Below, in pieces: positions 16,227 to 24,678 of a DNA stretch of 64,000 nucleotides. Position 1 is the first letter of the stretch, and each line of letters opens with the position of its first letter. Position numbers and translations under genes: made by a program. This DNA is from Rhodococcoides kyotonense. Lineage in GTDB: Bacteria > Actinomycetota > Actinomycetes > Mycobacteriales > Mycobacteriaceae. A model generated the notes under the pieces. The model was given only the letters and a program-made list of their open reading frames with translations, was not told the origin of the DNA and ran no database searches. Location: NCBI RefSeq assembly GCF_001645385.1, contig NZ_LVHI01000038.1:60162-124161 (forward strand). The letters run 5' to 3'.

Positions 16227-16240
16227 GCACGTATTGTGCA
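16226..16240. promoter_or_regulatory. Inverted repeat at the hydrolase start codon
   Basis: TGCAC-GTATT-GTGCA is a perfect inverted repeat with 5-base arms that overlaps the start codon of the minus-strand hydrolase. It could be a small operator. Its short length makes chance occurrence possible. Confidence 0.3.
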
Positions 16241-16336
16241 CTAAAGGAGCAAAATAGGGAAGCATAGGGAGTAGCAAGGAAATATTCGGTTACGACAGCG
16301 GCGGCATACGGCTCGCGACCGCGCCACTCGGGGGCA

Positions 16337-16381
16337 TGAATGAACTATTGAAGCCATCTGATCGTATGAATGAACCATTCA
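16337..16381. promoter_or_regulatory. Tandem operator-like repeats upstream of a lipoprotein gene
   Basis: ATGAATGAACTATTGAAG (16336-16353) and ATGAATGAACCATTCAAG (16366-16383) are direct repeats exactly 30 bases apart. The second contains a perfect inverted repeat TGAATG-AAC-CATTCA; the first is a weaker version. The pair has the form of two regulator sites on one helix face. The next gene on the plus strand starts at 16469, the divergent hydrolase at 16226. Confidence 0.55.
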
Positions 16382-16468
16382 AGCGGTGACAGCGCCCCAA
16401 AACCGTTCCGTCACAGAGGTTTCCGACGCCCAGGCACGTCGAAACATGCCGAAGGGTATGGTTCCTCC

Positions 16469-17014
16469 ATGACGTGGTCACGGGTCAGGGGGAGTTCGGT
16501 GGCCCTCGGAGCAGTCTGCGCGGTGCTCGGCGCCGCGACGTCGGCGTGCGGCGAGTCGGTGCACGCGGCGACCGGACGGTGTTCCGACGCCGGTGTGTCG
16601 AGCGTCCGCGTCACCGGCGATGAGCCTCCGGAATGGGCCGACCACTGGGTATCGCGTTCCGAAGGCTCGATCGGCGGCGGTTCCGTGACGCCTGGCTCCG
16701 ACTACGACGCCACTTTCGACAACGTCTATTCCTGTGTCGGGTTGACGGCCCAGAAGTGGAACGCGATGGCGATGGGCAATAGCACGATGGAGCAGCGCGC
16801 GGTGCGCGTCGGCGTCGACGACTACTACTACCGCGCGGGCGACGTGACTATCGAGAATCGCAGTTATGCAGTGGATGTGGTTGTCGCGCAGATGAACTCG
16901 GACTCGGCCAGATTCGGAGTGGCGTTCTCGCCGCTGTCCGAACCGCGGCCGCTCGACGACGTCTACGGCGGAGCGTTCGTCGTTCAGCGGATGCGTGAGG
17001 CCGGAGTTTTCTAG
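16469..17014 (+). CDS. Putative lipoprotein of unknown function
   Basis: The 181-residue product has a lipoprotein-type signal (MTWSRVRGSSVALGAVCAVLG, cut here before ATSAC) with a likely lipidated Cys near residue 27. The mature part is Ser/Gly/Asp-rich and ends in a beta-rich region with YYYRAGDVTIENRSY. Three further cysteines could form a disulfide. I do not recognise a family. The start is uncertain: no strong Shine-Dalgarno precedes the ATG, and the frame is open further upstream. Its stop overlaps the stop of the convergent LysR gene by 4 bases. Confidence 0.65.
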   Translation: MTWSRVRGSSVALGAVCAVLGAATSACGESVHAATGRCSDAGVSSVRVTGDEPPEWADHWVSRSEGSIGGGSVTPGSDYDATFDNVYSCVGLTAQKWNAMAMGNSTMEQRAVRVGVDDYYYRAGDVTIENRSYAVDVVVAQMNSDSARFGVAFSPLSEPRPLDDVYGGAFVVQRMREAGVF

Positions 17015-17901
17015 TCGATCGTCTGATCCGGTGCCGTGTCGGCGAGTGCCTCGATGAGGTCCCGTTGAATGTCCGTCGCCGGAATCGACGAGTCGACGAC
17101 GGCCGAGACCGCCAACTGCAGCCTGCGGTGCGCTTCGGTGCGGAATGCAAGACCGGTCTTCGGCGTGCTCTCCGCAGTGCTCGCGTAGATGATCGACCAG
17201 CATTCGGGATGGTTGAGCAATTCGGCGCTGGCGGTGTGATCAGGGGCAACGGGCGGACCGAACGTCAGCCGCAGACCACTGCGTTTCATCGCGCCCTCGA
17301 TCACACGGTGCAGCAGGATTTGATCGGAACGTTTCGGTAGCAGCAGCGGGTACGCGGCCAACTGTTCGAGGCTGGGGTTCTCACCACGGGCCAGCGGATG
17401 ACCTTCGGCGAGCACGACCACCAGATCTTCGGTCCACAACTCGGTGACCTGCAGGCTCGACCGCTCGACGCTTCCGCGAATCAACGCCACTTGGCAGTCC
17501 CCGGACATGACTGCGTCGATTTGTTCGGCGAATCGTTTCAGCACGAAGTCGATCTCCGCTTCGGGATGCCGCTCGCGGACGCGAACGATCGCGGCGAGCG
17601 CGTTCGCGGCGAACGTCATGTTGCCGGTGAGGCGTAGCTGGTTCTGCTTCCGGGTCGTCAGCGCCAGCGCTGCCTGCTCGAGTTCGAGCATATGCCGCGC
17701 GATCGACACCAATTGTGCTCCGACAACGGTCAATCGGACCGATCTCGACGACCGCTCGAACAGCGGTTCGCCCATCTCGCGTTCGAGCTTGGCTATCTGG
17801 AGACTGATTGCAGATTGGGACACATAGCAGCGCTCGGCCGCCCGAGAGAAACTCAATTCCTCGCCCACGGCCAGGAAATACTTCAGCTGCCTCAGCTCCA
17901 C
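17011..17901 (-). CDS. LysR-family transcriptional regulator
   Basis: This 296-residue LysR regulator has the N-terminal winged HTH (ELRQLKYFLAVGEELSFSRA, SQSAISLQIAKLE) and the periplasmic-binding-protein-like effector domain (about residues 90-290). GGAGG lies 5 bases before the GTG at 17901, so I prefer it to the ATG at 17916. It is divergent from the NADH dehydrogenase gene across 120 bases. LysR proteins often control the divergent neighbour, but here the target and ligand are not evident. Confidence 0.9.
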   Translation of the reverse strand: MELRQLKYFLAVGEELSFSRAAERCYVSQSAISLQIAKLEREMGEPLFERSSRSVRLTVVGAQLVSIARHMLELEQAALALTTRKQNQLRLTGNMTFAANALAAIVRVRERHPEAEIDFVLKRFAEQIDAVMSGDCQVALIRGSVERSSLQVTELWTEDLVVVLAEGHPLARGENPSLEQLAAYPLLLPKRSDQILLHRVIEGAMKRSGLRLTFGPPVAPDHTASAELLNHPECWSIIYASTAESTPKTGLAFRTEAHRRLQLAVSAVVDSSIPATDIQRDLIEALADTAPDQTID

Positions 17902-18021
17902 GTCGCCTCCATCCATGAGTTTCGCTCATCGATGCTATTCCAACTTTCGCGTTGATAACGACTTCGTGCCCGCGTTCTATGGAGTGTGGAAGATCGATTC
18001 GTGGGAAAGGGATGCAAGACA

Positions 18022-19326
18022 GTGGACACGTACGAGGTCGTCATCGTCGGATCAGGATTCGGAGCACTGGCCGCCGCCAAGACTCTGGGCAAGGCGGGCG
18101 TACGGTTCTCCCTCATCTCCAGCACGACCGAACATCTCTTCCAGCCGTTGCTCTACCAGGCCGCGACGGGCATGCTGTCGACCGGCGAGATCGCCCCGCC
18201 GATCCGGCGCATCCTTGCCGAGTACGACTCGGCCGACGTCCGTCTGGGACGCGTCGTCGATGTCGATCCCGACAAGCACCAGGTCACGTACACCGCCGCG
18301 GGTGCGACGCACACGATCGGCTTCGGCAAGCTCATCGTCGCGACAGGCGCCACCCAGGCCTACTTCGGACGAGACGAGTTCAAGGACCGCACGTTCGCGC
18401 TCAAGACCGTCGACGACGCCATCGCACTGCGCGAGCAGATCCTGAGCTGCTACGAGAATGCACATCTGGCCTCCGACCCGGCCGTGAAGAAGGACCTGCT
18501 GAGCTTCGTGGTCGTCGGCGCCGGTGCAACGGGCGTCGAACTCGCCGGCCAGATCAGGGACCTCGCCCAGCGGTACTTCGCTGGCTCGTTCCCCGACATC
18601 TCTCCCGACGACGTCACCGTCACGCTGGTCGACGGCGTCAAGGACGTTCTGCCCGCATTCGGCGGCAAGCTGTCGAGTTACGCGCGCACGAAGCTCGAGA
18701 AATCGGGAGTCGACGTCGTCACCGGCGCGCTCGTCACCGACATCGACGAAGACGTGGTCACGATCCAGGATGTCGACACCAAGACCTCCCGCACCATCGC
18801 GGCCAAGACCGTCATCTGGTCGGCCGGCGTCCAGGCAAGCGATCTGGCTGGAACCGTCGCCGAGCGAACCGGTTGCGACACCGATCGGGCCGGACGTCTT
18901 CTGGTGCACGACGACCTCACGGTCGGTACGTCGAAGGACGTCTACGCCATCGGCGACGTGACGTCGCTGAACGGCCTGCCCGGCCAGTCGCCCGTCGCGA
19001 TGCAACAGGGACGCCACGTCGCGAAGATGATCACCGGCAAGGTCGAGAACGGGACCGCGTTCGAGTACGTCGACAAGGGAAGCATGTCGATCGTCGGCAG
19101 ATTCAGTGCCGTCGCACGGTTGTTCGGCAAGGTCGACATGTCCGGACCGATCGCCTGGGTCATGTGGCTCGCGGTGCACCTGCTGTACATGGTCGGCTTC
19201 AGGAATCGCTACGTCGCGGTCGTCTCGTGGCTCAGCTCGTACATCGGTGACCGTCGCCCGCACTTCCAGTACACCGATCGCTGGGAGAAGGTCGACGAGC
19301 GGGAAGAGGATCAGATTGCAGCCTGA
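18022..19326 (+). CDS. ndh: Type II NADH dehydrogenase
   Basis: This 434-residue single-subunit NADH:quinone oxidoreductase passes electrons from NADH to menaquinone without pumping protons. FAD binds at VVIVGSGFGALAA near the N-terminus; the NADH motif is VVVGAGATGVELAG (about residue 165), and the second FAD motif is KDVYAIGDV. A C-terminal amphipathic/hydrophobic stretch (WVMWLAVHLLYMVGF) is the usual membrane anchor. I placed the start at the GTG following AAAGGG; an in-frame GTG at 17986 is possible. Its end overlaps the convergent FAD-oxidase gene by 16 bases. Confidence 0.92.
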   Translation: MDTYEVVIVGSGFGALAAAKTLGKAGVRFSLISSTTEHLFQPLLYQAATGMLSTGEIAPPIRRILAEYDSADVRLGRVVDVDPDKHQVTYTAAGATHTIGFGKLIVATGATQAYFGRDEFKDRTFALKTVDDAIALREQILSCYENAHLASDPAVKKDLLSFVVVGAGATGVELAGQIRDLAQRYFAGSFPDISPDDVTVTLVDGVKDVLPAFGGKLSSYARTKLEKSGVDVVTGALVTDIDEDVVTIQDVDTKTSRTIAAKTVIWSAGVQASDLAGTVAERTGCDTDRAGRLLVHDDLTVGTSKDVYAIGDVTSLNGLPGQSPVAMQQGRHVAKMITGKVENGTAFEYVDKGSMSIVGRFSAVARLFGKVDMSGPIAWVMWLAVHLLYMVGFRNRYVAVVSWLSSYIGDRRPHFQYTDRWEKVDEREEDQIAA

Positions 19327-20714
19327 CCTCGGTCGAACAGCACGCCCGGGTTCAAGATCGAGTGGGGGTCCCACGCGTTCTTGATCGCAGCCATCGCCTG
19401 AACCTGGACGGCCCCGCGCTGACGCGTCAGCCACCGACGTTTCGCTCGCCCGACTCCGTGTTCGGCGCTGACGGTTCCTCCGACCGAGAGCACGTGGTCG
19501 AGGACAGCGTCTTCCAACGCCTCGGCCACGGCCTCGGAGAAGGTTCCGGATCCGGGCAGGATGTTGACGTGGATGTTGCTCTCGGCGAAGTGTCCGAACA
19601 GCACTGGGATCGCGGCGGCGTCCACTCCGTGCACCGTCGACGGAAGTGCGTCTACGAACGCGCAGAACTCGTGCACGGGCACACCGACGTCGAGCTTGAC
19701 GGGAACGCCTGCAGCACTGACGGATTCGGTGATGCGCTCGCGGAACGACCACAGTGCTCGTCGTTCGGTGACCGAGACGGCGACCGCGATCCGGTCGGCG
19801 TCCAATCCCGACGCCGTGAGCGAGTCGATCACCGGTGCAGAGGCGTCGACGAGGCTGCGGTCGCCGACGTCGGAGTCCCCGAGCTCGACGAAGACCCAAA
19901 AGCCGTCGGTCGGCAGCGGTGGTGTCGTATCCAGAAGAGCCGCAGCACGTTTCACGGCACTTCCCGCTGCCCACTCCACTGCGTCGAGCCCGGGAAACGA
20001 CAGCAGGGTGGTCAGCGCATCGGCGGCACTCCCCGAATCGGGGAAGGCGAATGCAAGAACCAGTCGATCGCGATGCGGTGCGACGAGCTTCCACGTCACG
20101 TCGGTGATCACCGCGAGCGTGCCCTCGGATCCGACGAGGAGGTTCGTCAGGTCGTAGCCGGTGTTGTCCTTTCGTAGACCGACCCGGCGGTCGACGACCT
20201 CGCCGTTCGCGAGCACCGCCCGCAGGCCGCCGATCCGGTCACGCGCCGTGCCGTACCGCAGCACCCGCGCGCCACCGGCGTTCGTCGAGGCAACGCCACC
20301 GACCGTCGCCGACGCCCCGGACGCGAGCGCCAAACCGGTCGTCCGACCGTTCTCCTGAGCAAGTCGTTCCAGTTCGTGCAGCGTGACGCCGGCTCCGACC
20401 GTCACCGAGCCGTCCTCGCGCACGTCGGAAGTCGATGTCAGTGCCTCGGTGGTCACCACGACGGATCCGTCCGCTGGAACTGCGCCGCCGACAAGGCCGG
20501 TGTTGCCGCCCTGTGGAACCACGGATACTCGATGGTCGTTGCACACAGCCAGCACAGCGGCAACGTCCTCGACCGACCGTGGCCTCGCGACCGCTCGCGG
20601 CGAACCCGTCCACCTGCGCGTCCAGTCCGTCGAGTAGCGAGCCATCGCGTCGGCGTCGCGCAGGATTCTCCCGGGGGCGGCGGCGTCGAGAGCGGCGTCG
20701 AACGAAGAGTCCAT
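19311..20714 (-). CDS. FAD-linked oxidase, GlcD/D-2-hydroxyacid dehydrogenase type
   Basis: This 467-residue VAO-type flavoprotein has the FAD motif PQGGNTGLVGG (about residue 70), NAGGARVLRYG, LVGSEGTLAVIT, and the C-terminal FGHFAESNIHVN and EHGVGRAKRRWL motifs. It belongs with D-lactate, glycolate (GlcD) and D-2-hydroxyglutarate dehydrogenases, which oxidise D-2-hydroxyacids; the exact acid is uncertain. It starts inside the stop of the upstream sigma-factor gene (TGATG overlap), so the two are probably translated together. Confidence 0.9.
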   Translation of the reverse strand: MDSSFDAALDAAAPGRILRDADAMARYSTDWTRRWTGSPRAVARPRSVEDVAAVLAVCNDHRVSVVPQGGNTGLVGGAVPADGSVVVTTEALTSTSDVREDGSVTVGAGVTLHELERLAQENGRTTGLALASGASATVGGVASTNAGGARVLRYGTARDRIGGLRAVLANGEVVDRRVGLRKDNTGYDLTNLLVGSEGTLAVITDVTWKLVAPHRDRLVLAFAFPDSGSAADALTTLLSFPGLDAVEWAAGSAVKRAAALLDTTPPLPTDGFWVFVELGDSDVGDRSLVDASAPVIDSLTASGLDADRIAVAVSVTERRALWSFRERITESVSAAGVPVKLDVGVPVHEFCAFVDALPSTVHGVDAAAIPVLFGHFAESNIHVNILPGSGTFSEAVAEALEDAVLDHVLSVGGTVSAEHGVGRAKRRWLTRQRGAVQVQAMAAIKNAWDPHSILNPGVLFDRGQAAI

Positions 20715-21970
20715 CACGTCAGGCTATCGGGAACCTCGTCCGGGCCGAGAGATTCGAGTCGACGCCGGAGGAACTCGCGCGTGGGCGCGTCGGGAGACAG
20801 TGACATCGCTTTGGCGTAGGCGGCAGCTGCGTCGTCGACGCGCCCGAGGCGCCCCAGGAGATTCGCGCGGGCCGCCCACGCGGGCTGGAACGACGTCGCG
20901 ACCGACGCGTCGTCGAGCATCCGCAATCCGACTGCAGGACCGTCGATTTCGGCTGTGACGACGGCGAGCGCGACTGCTCCGCCGACCGTCGGTGCAAGCG
21001 TCTGCAGCGCAGAATGGACTTGGGCCAAGTGATACCAGTCGGTCACGCCGGTGCGTCGGCGCGCACAGTGTACGGCCTCGATCGCGGCTTCGAGCTGAAA
21101 ACGGCCCAACGGCGACCCCCTGCTCGTCGACGCGTGTGCGACGCGCAGGTGGTTCTCGCCGCGTGACAGAAGGTCCTGGTTCCAACGCGTCTCGTCCTGC
21201 TCGGGTAGCGGCACGAGGACGCCGTCGTCGTACCGTGCCGGAAGCCTGGCGAGTGACAGACACATCAGTGCAGCGAGACCGTGAGCCTCGGCGTCGTCCG
21301 GCAGCAGGACACAGAGAGTCTCGACGAGATGCAACGCTTCCCCCGCGAGGCCCTCCCGTACCTCGGTGCCGGTGGTGTGCCAGTCGATCGCGAACGCACC
21401 GTGCACCGCCGCCATGACGGCCGTCAGCCGAGCCGGAAGCACCGATCGATCGGGCAGCTCGAACGGGATGTGTGCATCGCGAATACGTTTCTTCGCCCGT
21501 CCCAGACGAGCCGCGAGGGTCGACGTGGGGAGCGCGAACGCCTGGGCGATCTGCTTCGCCGTGCAGCCGAGGACGACGTCCAACATCAGCGGAGTGTGTA
21601 CGGCCGGATCTATCGCCGGGTGAGCGCACATCAGCATCAGCTGCAGTCGCTTGTCCGGAACGGCATCCGGGTCGATGTCGTCTACGCTGCTGCGGGCATG
21701 AACTGCGGGGTCGAGCGAAACGCTGGTCCGACTGGCGGCCGATTTCCAACCGTCGCGCTGGCGATGCCGCGCCGCGGTCAGCAGCCACGCGTCCGGGTTG
21801 GTCGGGACGCCGTTGCGTGGCCAGGTCGTCAACGCACGCTCGAACGCGTCGGCCAACGCGTCCTCGGAGCTGGTGATGTCGCCGCTCGCCCCGACCAGAA
21901 TCGCGAGAAGCCGCCCGTACGACGTGCGGGCGGCCGCCTCGGCGTGTGCGACGGTGCTGGTCAGGTCCAT
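20714..21970 (-). CDS. ECF sigma factor with C-terminal extension (ECF42-like)
   Basis: This 418-residue protein has sigma region 2 (about residues 15-75, with AFERALTTWPRNGVP and DAWLLTAARHR) and region 4 (about 110-170, with LDVVLGCTAKQIAQAF), then a 230-residue helical, TPR-like extension. This layout, with a DGPF-domain gene directly upstream, matches the ECF42 group described in Streptomyces, where no classical anti-sigma factor is present and the extension controls activity. The start overlaps the DGPF gene by 10 bases. A downstream FAD oxidase overlaps its stop. Target promoters are not known. Confidence 0.88.
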   Translation of the reverse strand: MDLTSTVAHAEAAARTSYGRLLAILVGASGDITSSEDALADAFERALTTWPRNGVPTNPDAWLLTAARHRQRDGWKSAASRTSVSLDPAVHARSSVDDIDPDAVPDKRLQLMLMCAHPAIDPAVHTPLMLDVVLGCTAKQIAQAFALPTSTLAARLGRAKKRIRDAHIPFELPDRSVLPARLTAVMAAVHGAFAIDWHTTGTEVREGLAGEALHLVETLCVLLPDDAEAHGLAALMCLSLARLPARYDDGVLVPLPEQDETRWNQDLLSRGENHLRVAHASTSRGSPLGRFQLEAAIEAVHCARRRTGVTDWYHLAQVHSALQTLAPTVGGAVALAVVTAEIDGPAVGLRMLDDASVATSFQPAWAARANLLGRLGRVDDAAAAYAKAMSLSPDAPTREFLRRRLESLGPDEVPDSLT

Positions 21971-22329
21971 GATCCGTCGACGAAGGACGTCGCCGCCGCC
22001 CGTACCTCGATGACGCCGTACTGGGCGCCGGGGCACCGCTCGGCCCACATCAACGCCGCGTCCAGGTCGGGAACATCGATGACGAAGACGCCGCCGAGTG
22101 CTTCCTTGGTATCGGCGAACGGGCCGTCCTGAATCTGCACGGTTCCGTTCCGTAGCGTGACGGTCGTCGTCGCAGTTGTGTTGGTCAGGACCTCGGCTGC
22201 AACGAGGACTCCCGCGGCCTGCAGCGCTGCGCCGTACGCGCCGAAGGCTTGCTGCATCTGGTCGATCGCCTCCTCGGGGATCTCCCCGTCGGCAGGTTCG
22301 GCATTGTTCAGAAGAAGTGCGTAGCGCAT
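21961..22329 (-). CDS. DGPF/YCII-domain protein
   Basis: This 122-residue protein has a YCII-like ferredoxin fold. It carries the signature DGPF at residues 68-71 (QDGPFADTKEALGG) and starts MRYALLLNNAEP. DGPF proteins accompany ECF42 sigma factors in most genomes; their biochemical role is not settled, and a ligand-binding or enzymatic function is proposed from the fold. GAGGAGC lies 6 bases before the ATG. The gene overlaps the downstream sigma gene by 10 bases, so the two form one unit. Confidence 0.92.
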   Translation of the reverse strand: MRYALLLNNAEPADGEIPEEAIDQMQQAFGAYGAALQAAGVLVAAEVLTNTTATTTVTLRNGTVQIQDGPFADTKEALGGVFVIDVPDLDAALMWAERCPGAQYGVIEVRAAATSFVDGSWT

Positions 22330-22586
22330 GGTGTGCTCCTCGTCGTCTGCAATCTCCACCGCGTCGTGCGGTCTTTCACCGTGATGACGATCGACGCGTG
22401 CCGCAATCGACAACGCTCGACCAATTTTCGGTCATAGCTGCCGCGAACAGCGGCCCATTCACTGTCGACGCGTGCCCGTTACCGCCGTCGAGATCGAAGA
22501 ACCCGCTGAAATCAGTCGCAAAGTCTGTTTGTTGTCGTATTGTGATCTGATCGTATGTTTTCGAGGCGGTCGGGAAGGGAGCTCGG

Positions 22587-23834
22587 ATGGCAACACCTAC
22601 CGGTGCCGCGCTTGCCGTGTTCCTGGGCGGCCGCCCGGCGTCGCACAGCCTGCGCAGTACCCGCGCCGCGACTTCGAGAATGGTCGACGCCATCATCGAT
22701 GGCACCGACTGCACCGAACTGACCGACGACCACGGCCGCGACGAGGTAGCTCAAATCGCCGCGCTGTGCGTCGAGCTCGCTGCAGACGTCCTCGACAGCG
22801 GAACGCAACCGTCCACCGTCGACCTGACGAGGCTGCGAGAACACGCAGCCAGGTGGGCTCGGGCCGGCATGCAGATCGCGCCGATCCTGCACGCGTTCCA
22901 CGTGGGCTTCTCGGCCGGATTGCGGCTGGTCGCCGACACTGCGGACGCCGACGAACATGCCGCGCTGGTCGACGGCGCGGTGTTGATGTTCGGGCTTCTC
23001 GACGTCGTGTCCGAAGCGGTTACGTCGGCCTACCTGGACGAGTACAGGGCCGCCGCGACGCTGCACGACGACGCCGGGCATTCGATGACCACCGCGTTGC
23101 TGACCGGCGGCACCCGTGCGCAGCGCCTTGCCGAGCGGTCCGGCATCGAATTGGCCGCGTCGTACGACGTCATCGCGTTGCACTTTCCGCCGCACCCCGA
23201 CGAGAAGGGGTCCCCGGCCGAGCGGGACATAGCCGCGGGAATGAAGCAGCGCCGTATCCACGCCGCCGTTGCCGACTGTGTGTCCCCGTCTCTCGCGCTG
23301 GCCGTGCTGAGTCCGACCGGTGGCACCGTCCTGGTGCCCGACACGGCGTCGAACAGTGCGGAGACGATCGTCGAGCGCATGAGCGCGGCAGGTGGCATCT
23401 CGATCTACGCGGCGTCGGTGACGGCGACGATGGATCATGTTCCGGACGCGGCCGAGAACGCGTACGAGCTTCTCCGTCTCGTCCAGCGACTCGAGTATCG
23501 ACCGGGCGTGCACCGCATCTCCGACCTCGCGCTCGAATTTCAGATCGCGCGCCCCGGCGTCGGAAGACGGCACCTGCAGAAACTGCTCGACCCGCTGCGG
23601 GTGGTTCCGGATCTGCTGCCGACCCTACGTGCGTTCGTCGGAGCCGAAGCCAACCGCAAGAAGGCGGCCAAGCAACTTGTCGTGCACCCCAATACCGTCG
23701 ACTATCGACTCAAGCGCATCGAGCAGATCACCGGAATCGACCCCATGAAGTCGTCCGGCCTACGGTCGCTGCATGCCGCATTGATCGCGGACTCGTTGGA
23801 TGCGCACACTCCGTCGGAGGCGTCCAGGCGATGA
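22587..23834 (+). CDS. PucR/CdaR-type transcriptional regulator
   Basis: This 415-residue regulator has a long helical N-terminal sensor half, a GGDEF-like middle domain typical of PucR-family proteins, and the C-terminal HTH_30 (about residues 350-400; EANRKKAAKQLVVHPNTVDYR). Members respond to small molecules such as purines or sugar acids. GGGAAGGGA lies 6 bases before the ATG. The stop overlaps the start of an EAL phosphodiesterase gene (ATGA), so the two are cotranscribed. The 257 bases upstream hold the promoter; no clear operator was seen in it. Confidence 0.87.
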   Translation: MATPTGAALAVFLGGRPASHSLRSTRAATSRMVDAIIDGTDCTELTDDHGRDEVAQIAALCVELAADVLDSGTQPSTVDLTRLREHAARWARAGMQIAPILHAFHVGFSAGLRLVADTADADEHAALVDGAVLMFGLLDVVSEAVTSAYLDEYRAAATLHDDAGHSMTTALLTGGTRAQRLAERSGIELAASYDVIALHFPPHPDEKGSPAERDIAAGMKQRRIHAAVADCVSPSLALAVLSPTGGTVLVPDTASNSAETIVERMSAAGGISIYAASVTATMDHVPDAAENAYELLRLVQRLEYRPGVHRISDLALEFQIARPGVGRRHLQKLLDPLRVVPDLLPTLRAFVGAEANRKKAAKQLVVHPNTVDYRLKRIEQITGIDPMKSSGLRSLHAALIADSLDAHTPSEASRR

Positions 23835-24565
23835 CCGTCACGTCGATGTCCGCACGCGCCGCACTCGTGGCGATCGATGCGATGATCCCGTCCTTCCAGC
23901 CCGTGGTCACGCTCGACACCGGCGGAGTCGTCGGCGTCGAGGCGCTAGCGCGCTGGCCAACCGTCGAAGGCGTCGATCCTGCCGAAGTGTTCGCGCTCGC
24001 CCGGCGACGCGGCGTCGTGGCCGACGTCGACATCGCTTGCCGCACTGCGGCAGTCAGAGAAGCTCGATCGTCGTTGTCGGTGCGTGGCCTCACGTTGTTC
24101 CTCAACGTCGAACCGTGCGGCGCAGCCGATCCGGTTCGGATGGAGGCGCACCTCGACACGCTCGCAGACGACCTCGATGTCGTACTCGAGATCACCGAAC
24201 GTGGCCTCGACGTCGACCCCGACGGTCTGCGCGCCATGGTCCGAGCGGCACGCCGTCGTGGAATCACCATCGCACTCGACGACGTCGGCTCGAACTGGAG
24301 CACGCTGGAGGCACTACGCATCGTCGAACCCGACATCGTCAAACTCGACGCGCGAATTCTGCGCCACCCGGGGACGATTCGGTCCCGTCGTGTGCTTCGT
24401 GCGGTTCGACAGCATGTCGACGACGCATCCGCGGTGATGGTGGCCGAAGGCATCGAGACTGAACGTGACCGGGCCCGCGCCGTCGACCTCGGTGCCACTC
24501 TGGGTCAGGGCTGGTTCTACGGGCGGCCCGTGTCCATCTCCTCCATCGGCGACGTGGAGCGCTGA
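23831..24565 (+). CDS. EAL-domain cyclic-di-GMP phosphodiesterase (EAL only)
   Basis: The 244-residue product is a lone EAL domain. It keeps the EAL motif in VGVEALARW, the metal ligands around FLNVEP and VVLEITER, DDVGS (DDFG in most family members), the Lys in DIVKLDARI, the Glu in VAEGIETE, and the late Gln in GQGW. All residues needed for c-di-GMP hydrolysis to pGpG appear present, apart from the F-to-V change next to the metal site. The ATG overlaps the PucR gene stop. It may be regulated by, or work with, that regulator. Confidence 0.88.
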   Translation: MTVTSMSARAALVAIDAMIPSFQPVVTLDTGGVVGVEALARWPTVEGVDPAEVFALARRRGVVADVDIACRTAAVREARSSLSVRGLTLFLNVEPCGAADPVRMEAHLDTLADDLDVVLEITERGLDVDPDGLRAMVRAARRRGITIALDDVGSNWSTLEALRIVEPDIVKLDARILRHPGTIRSRRVLRAVRQHVDDASAVMVAEGIETERDRARAVDLGATLGQGWFYGRPVSISSIGDVER

Positions 24566-24678
24566 CGTCAGCGGAACTCGTCGACGTGGTCGAGGGCCCA
24601 CTGTGCGAAACTCGTTGCGCGGCCGGTCTCTCGTGGGCGACATGTCCCACTCGCGGTGGTCACATCAGAGATCCCGGT

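Noticed and set aside
17892..18445. Frames across the LysR-ndh divergent region
   Set aside because: They run into ndh in the wrong frame and show low-complexity Arg/Ser composition.
24314..24650. Antisense frames across the end of the EAL gene
   Set aside because: They overlap catalytic EAL codons and lack start sites.
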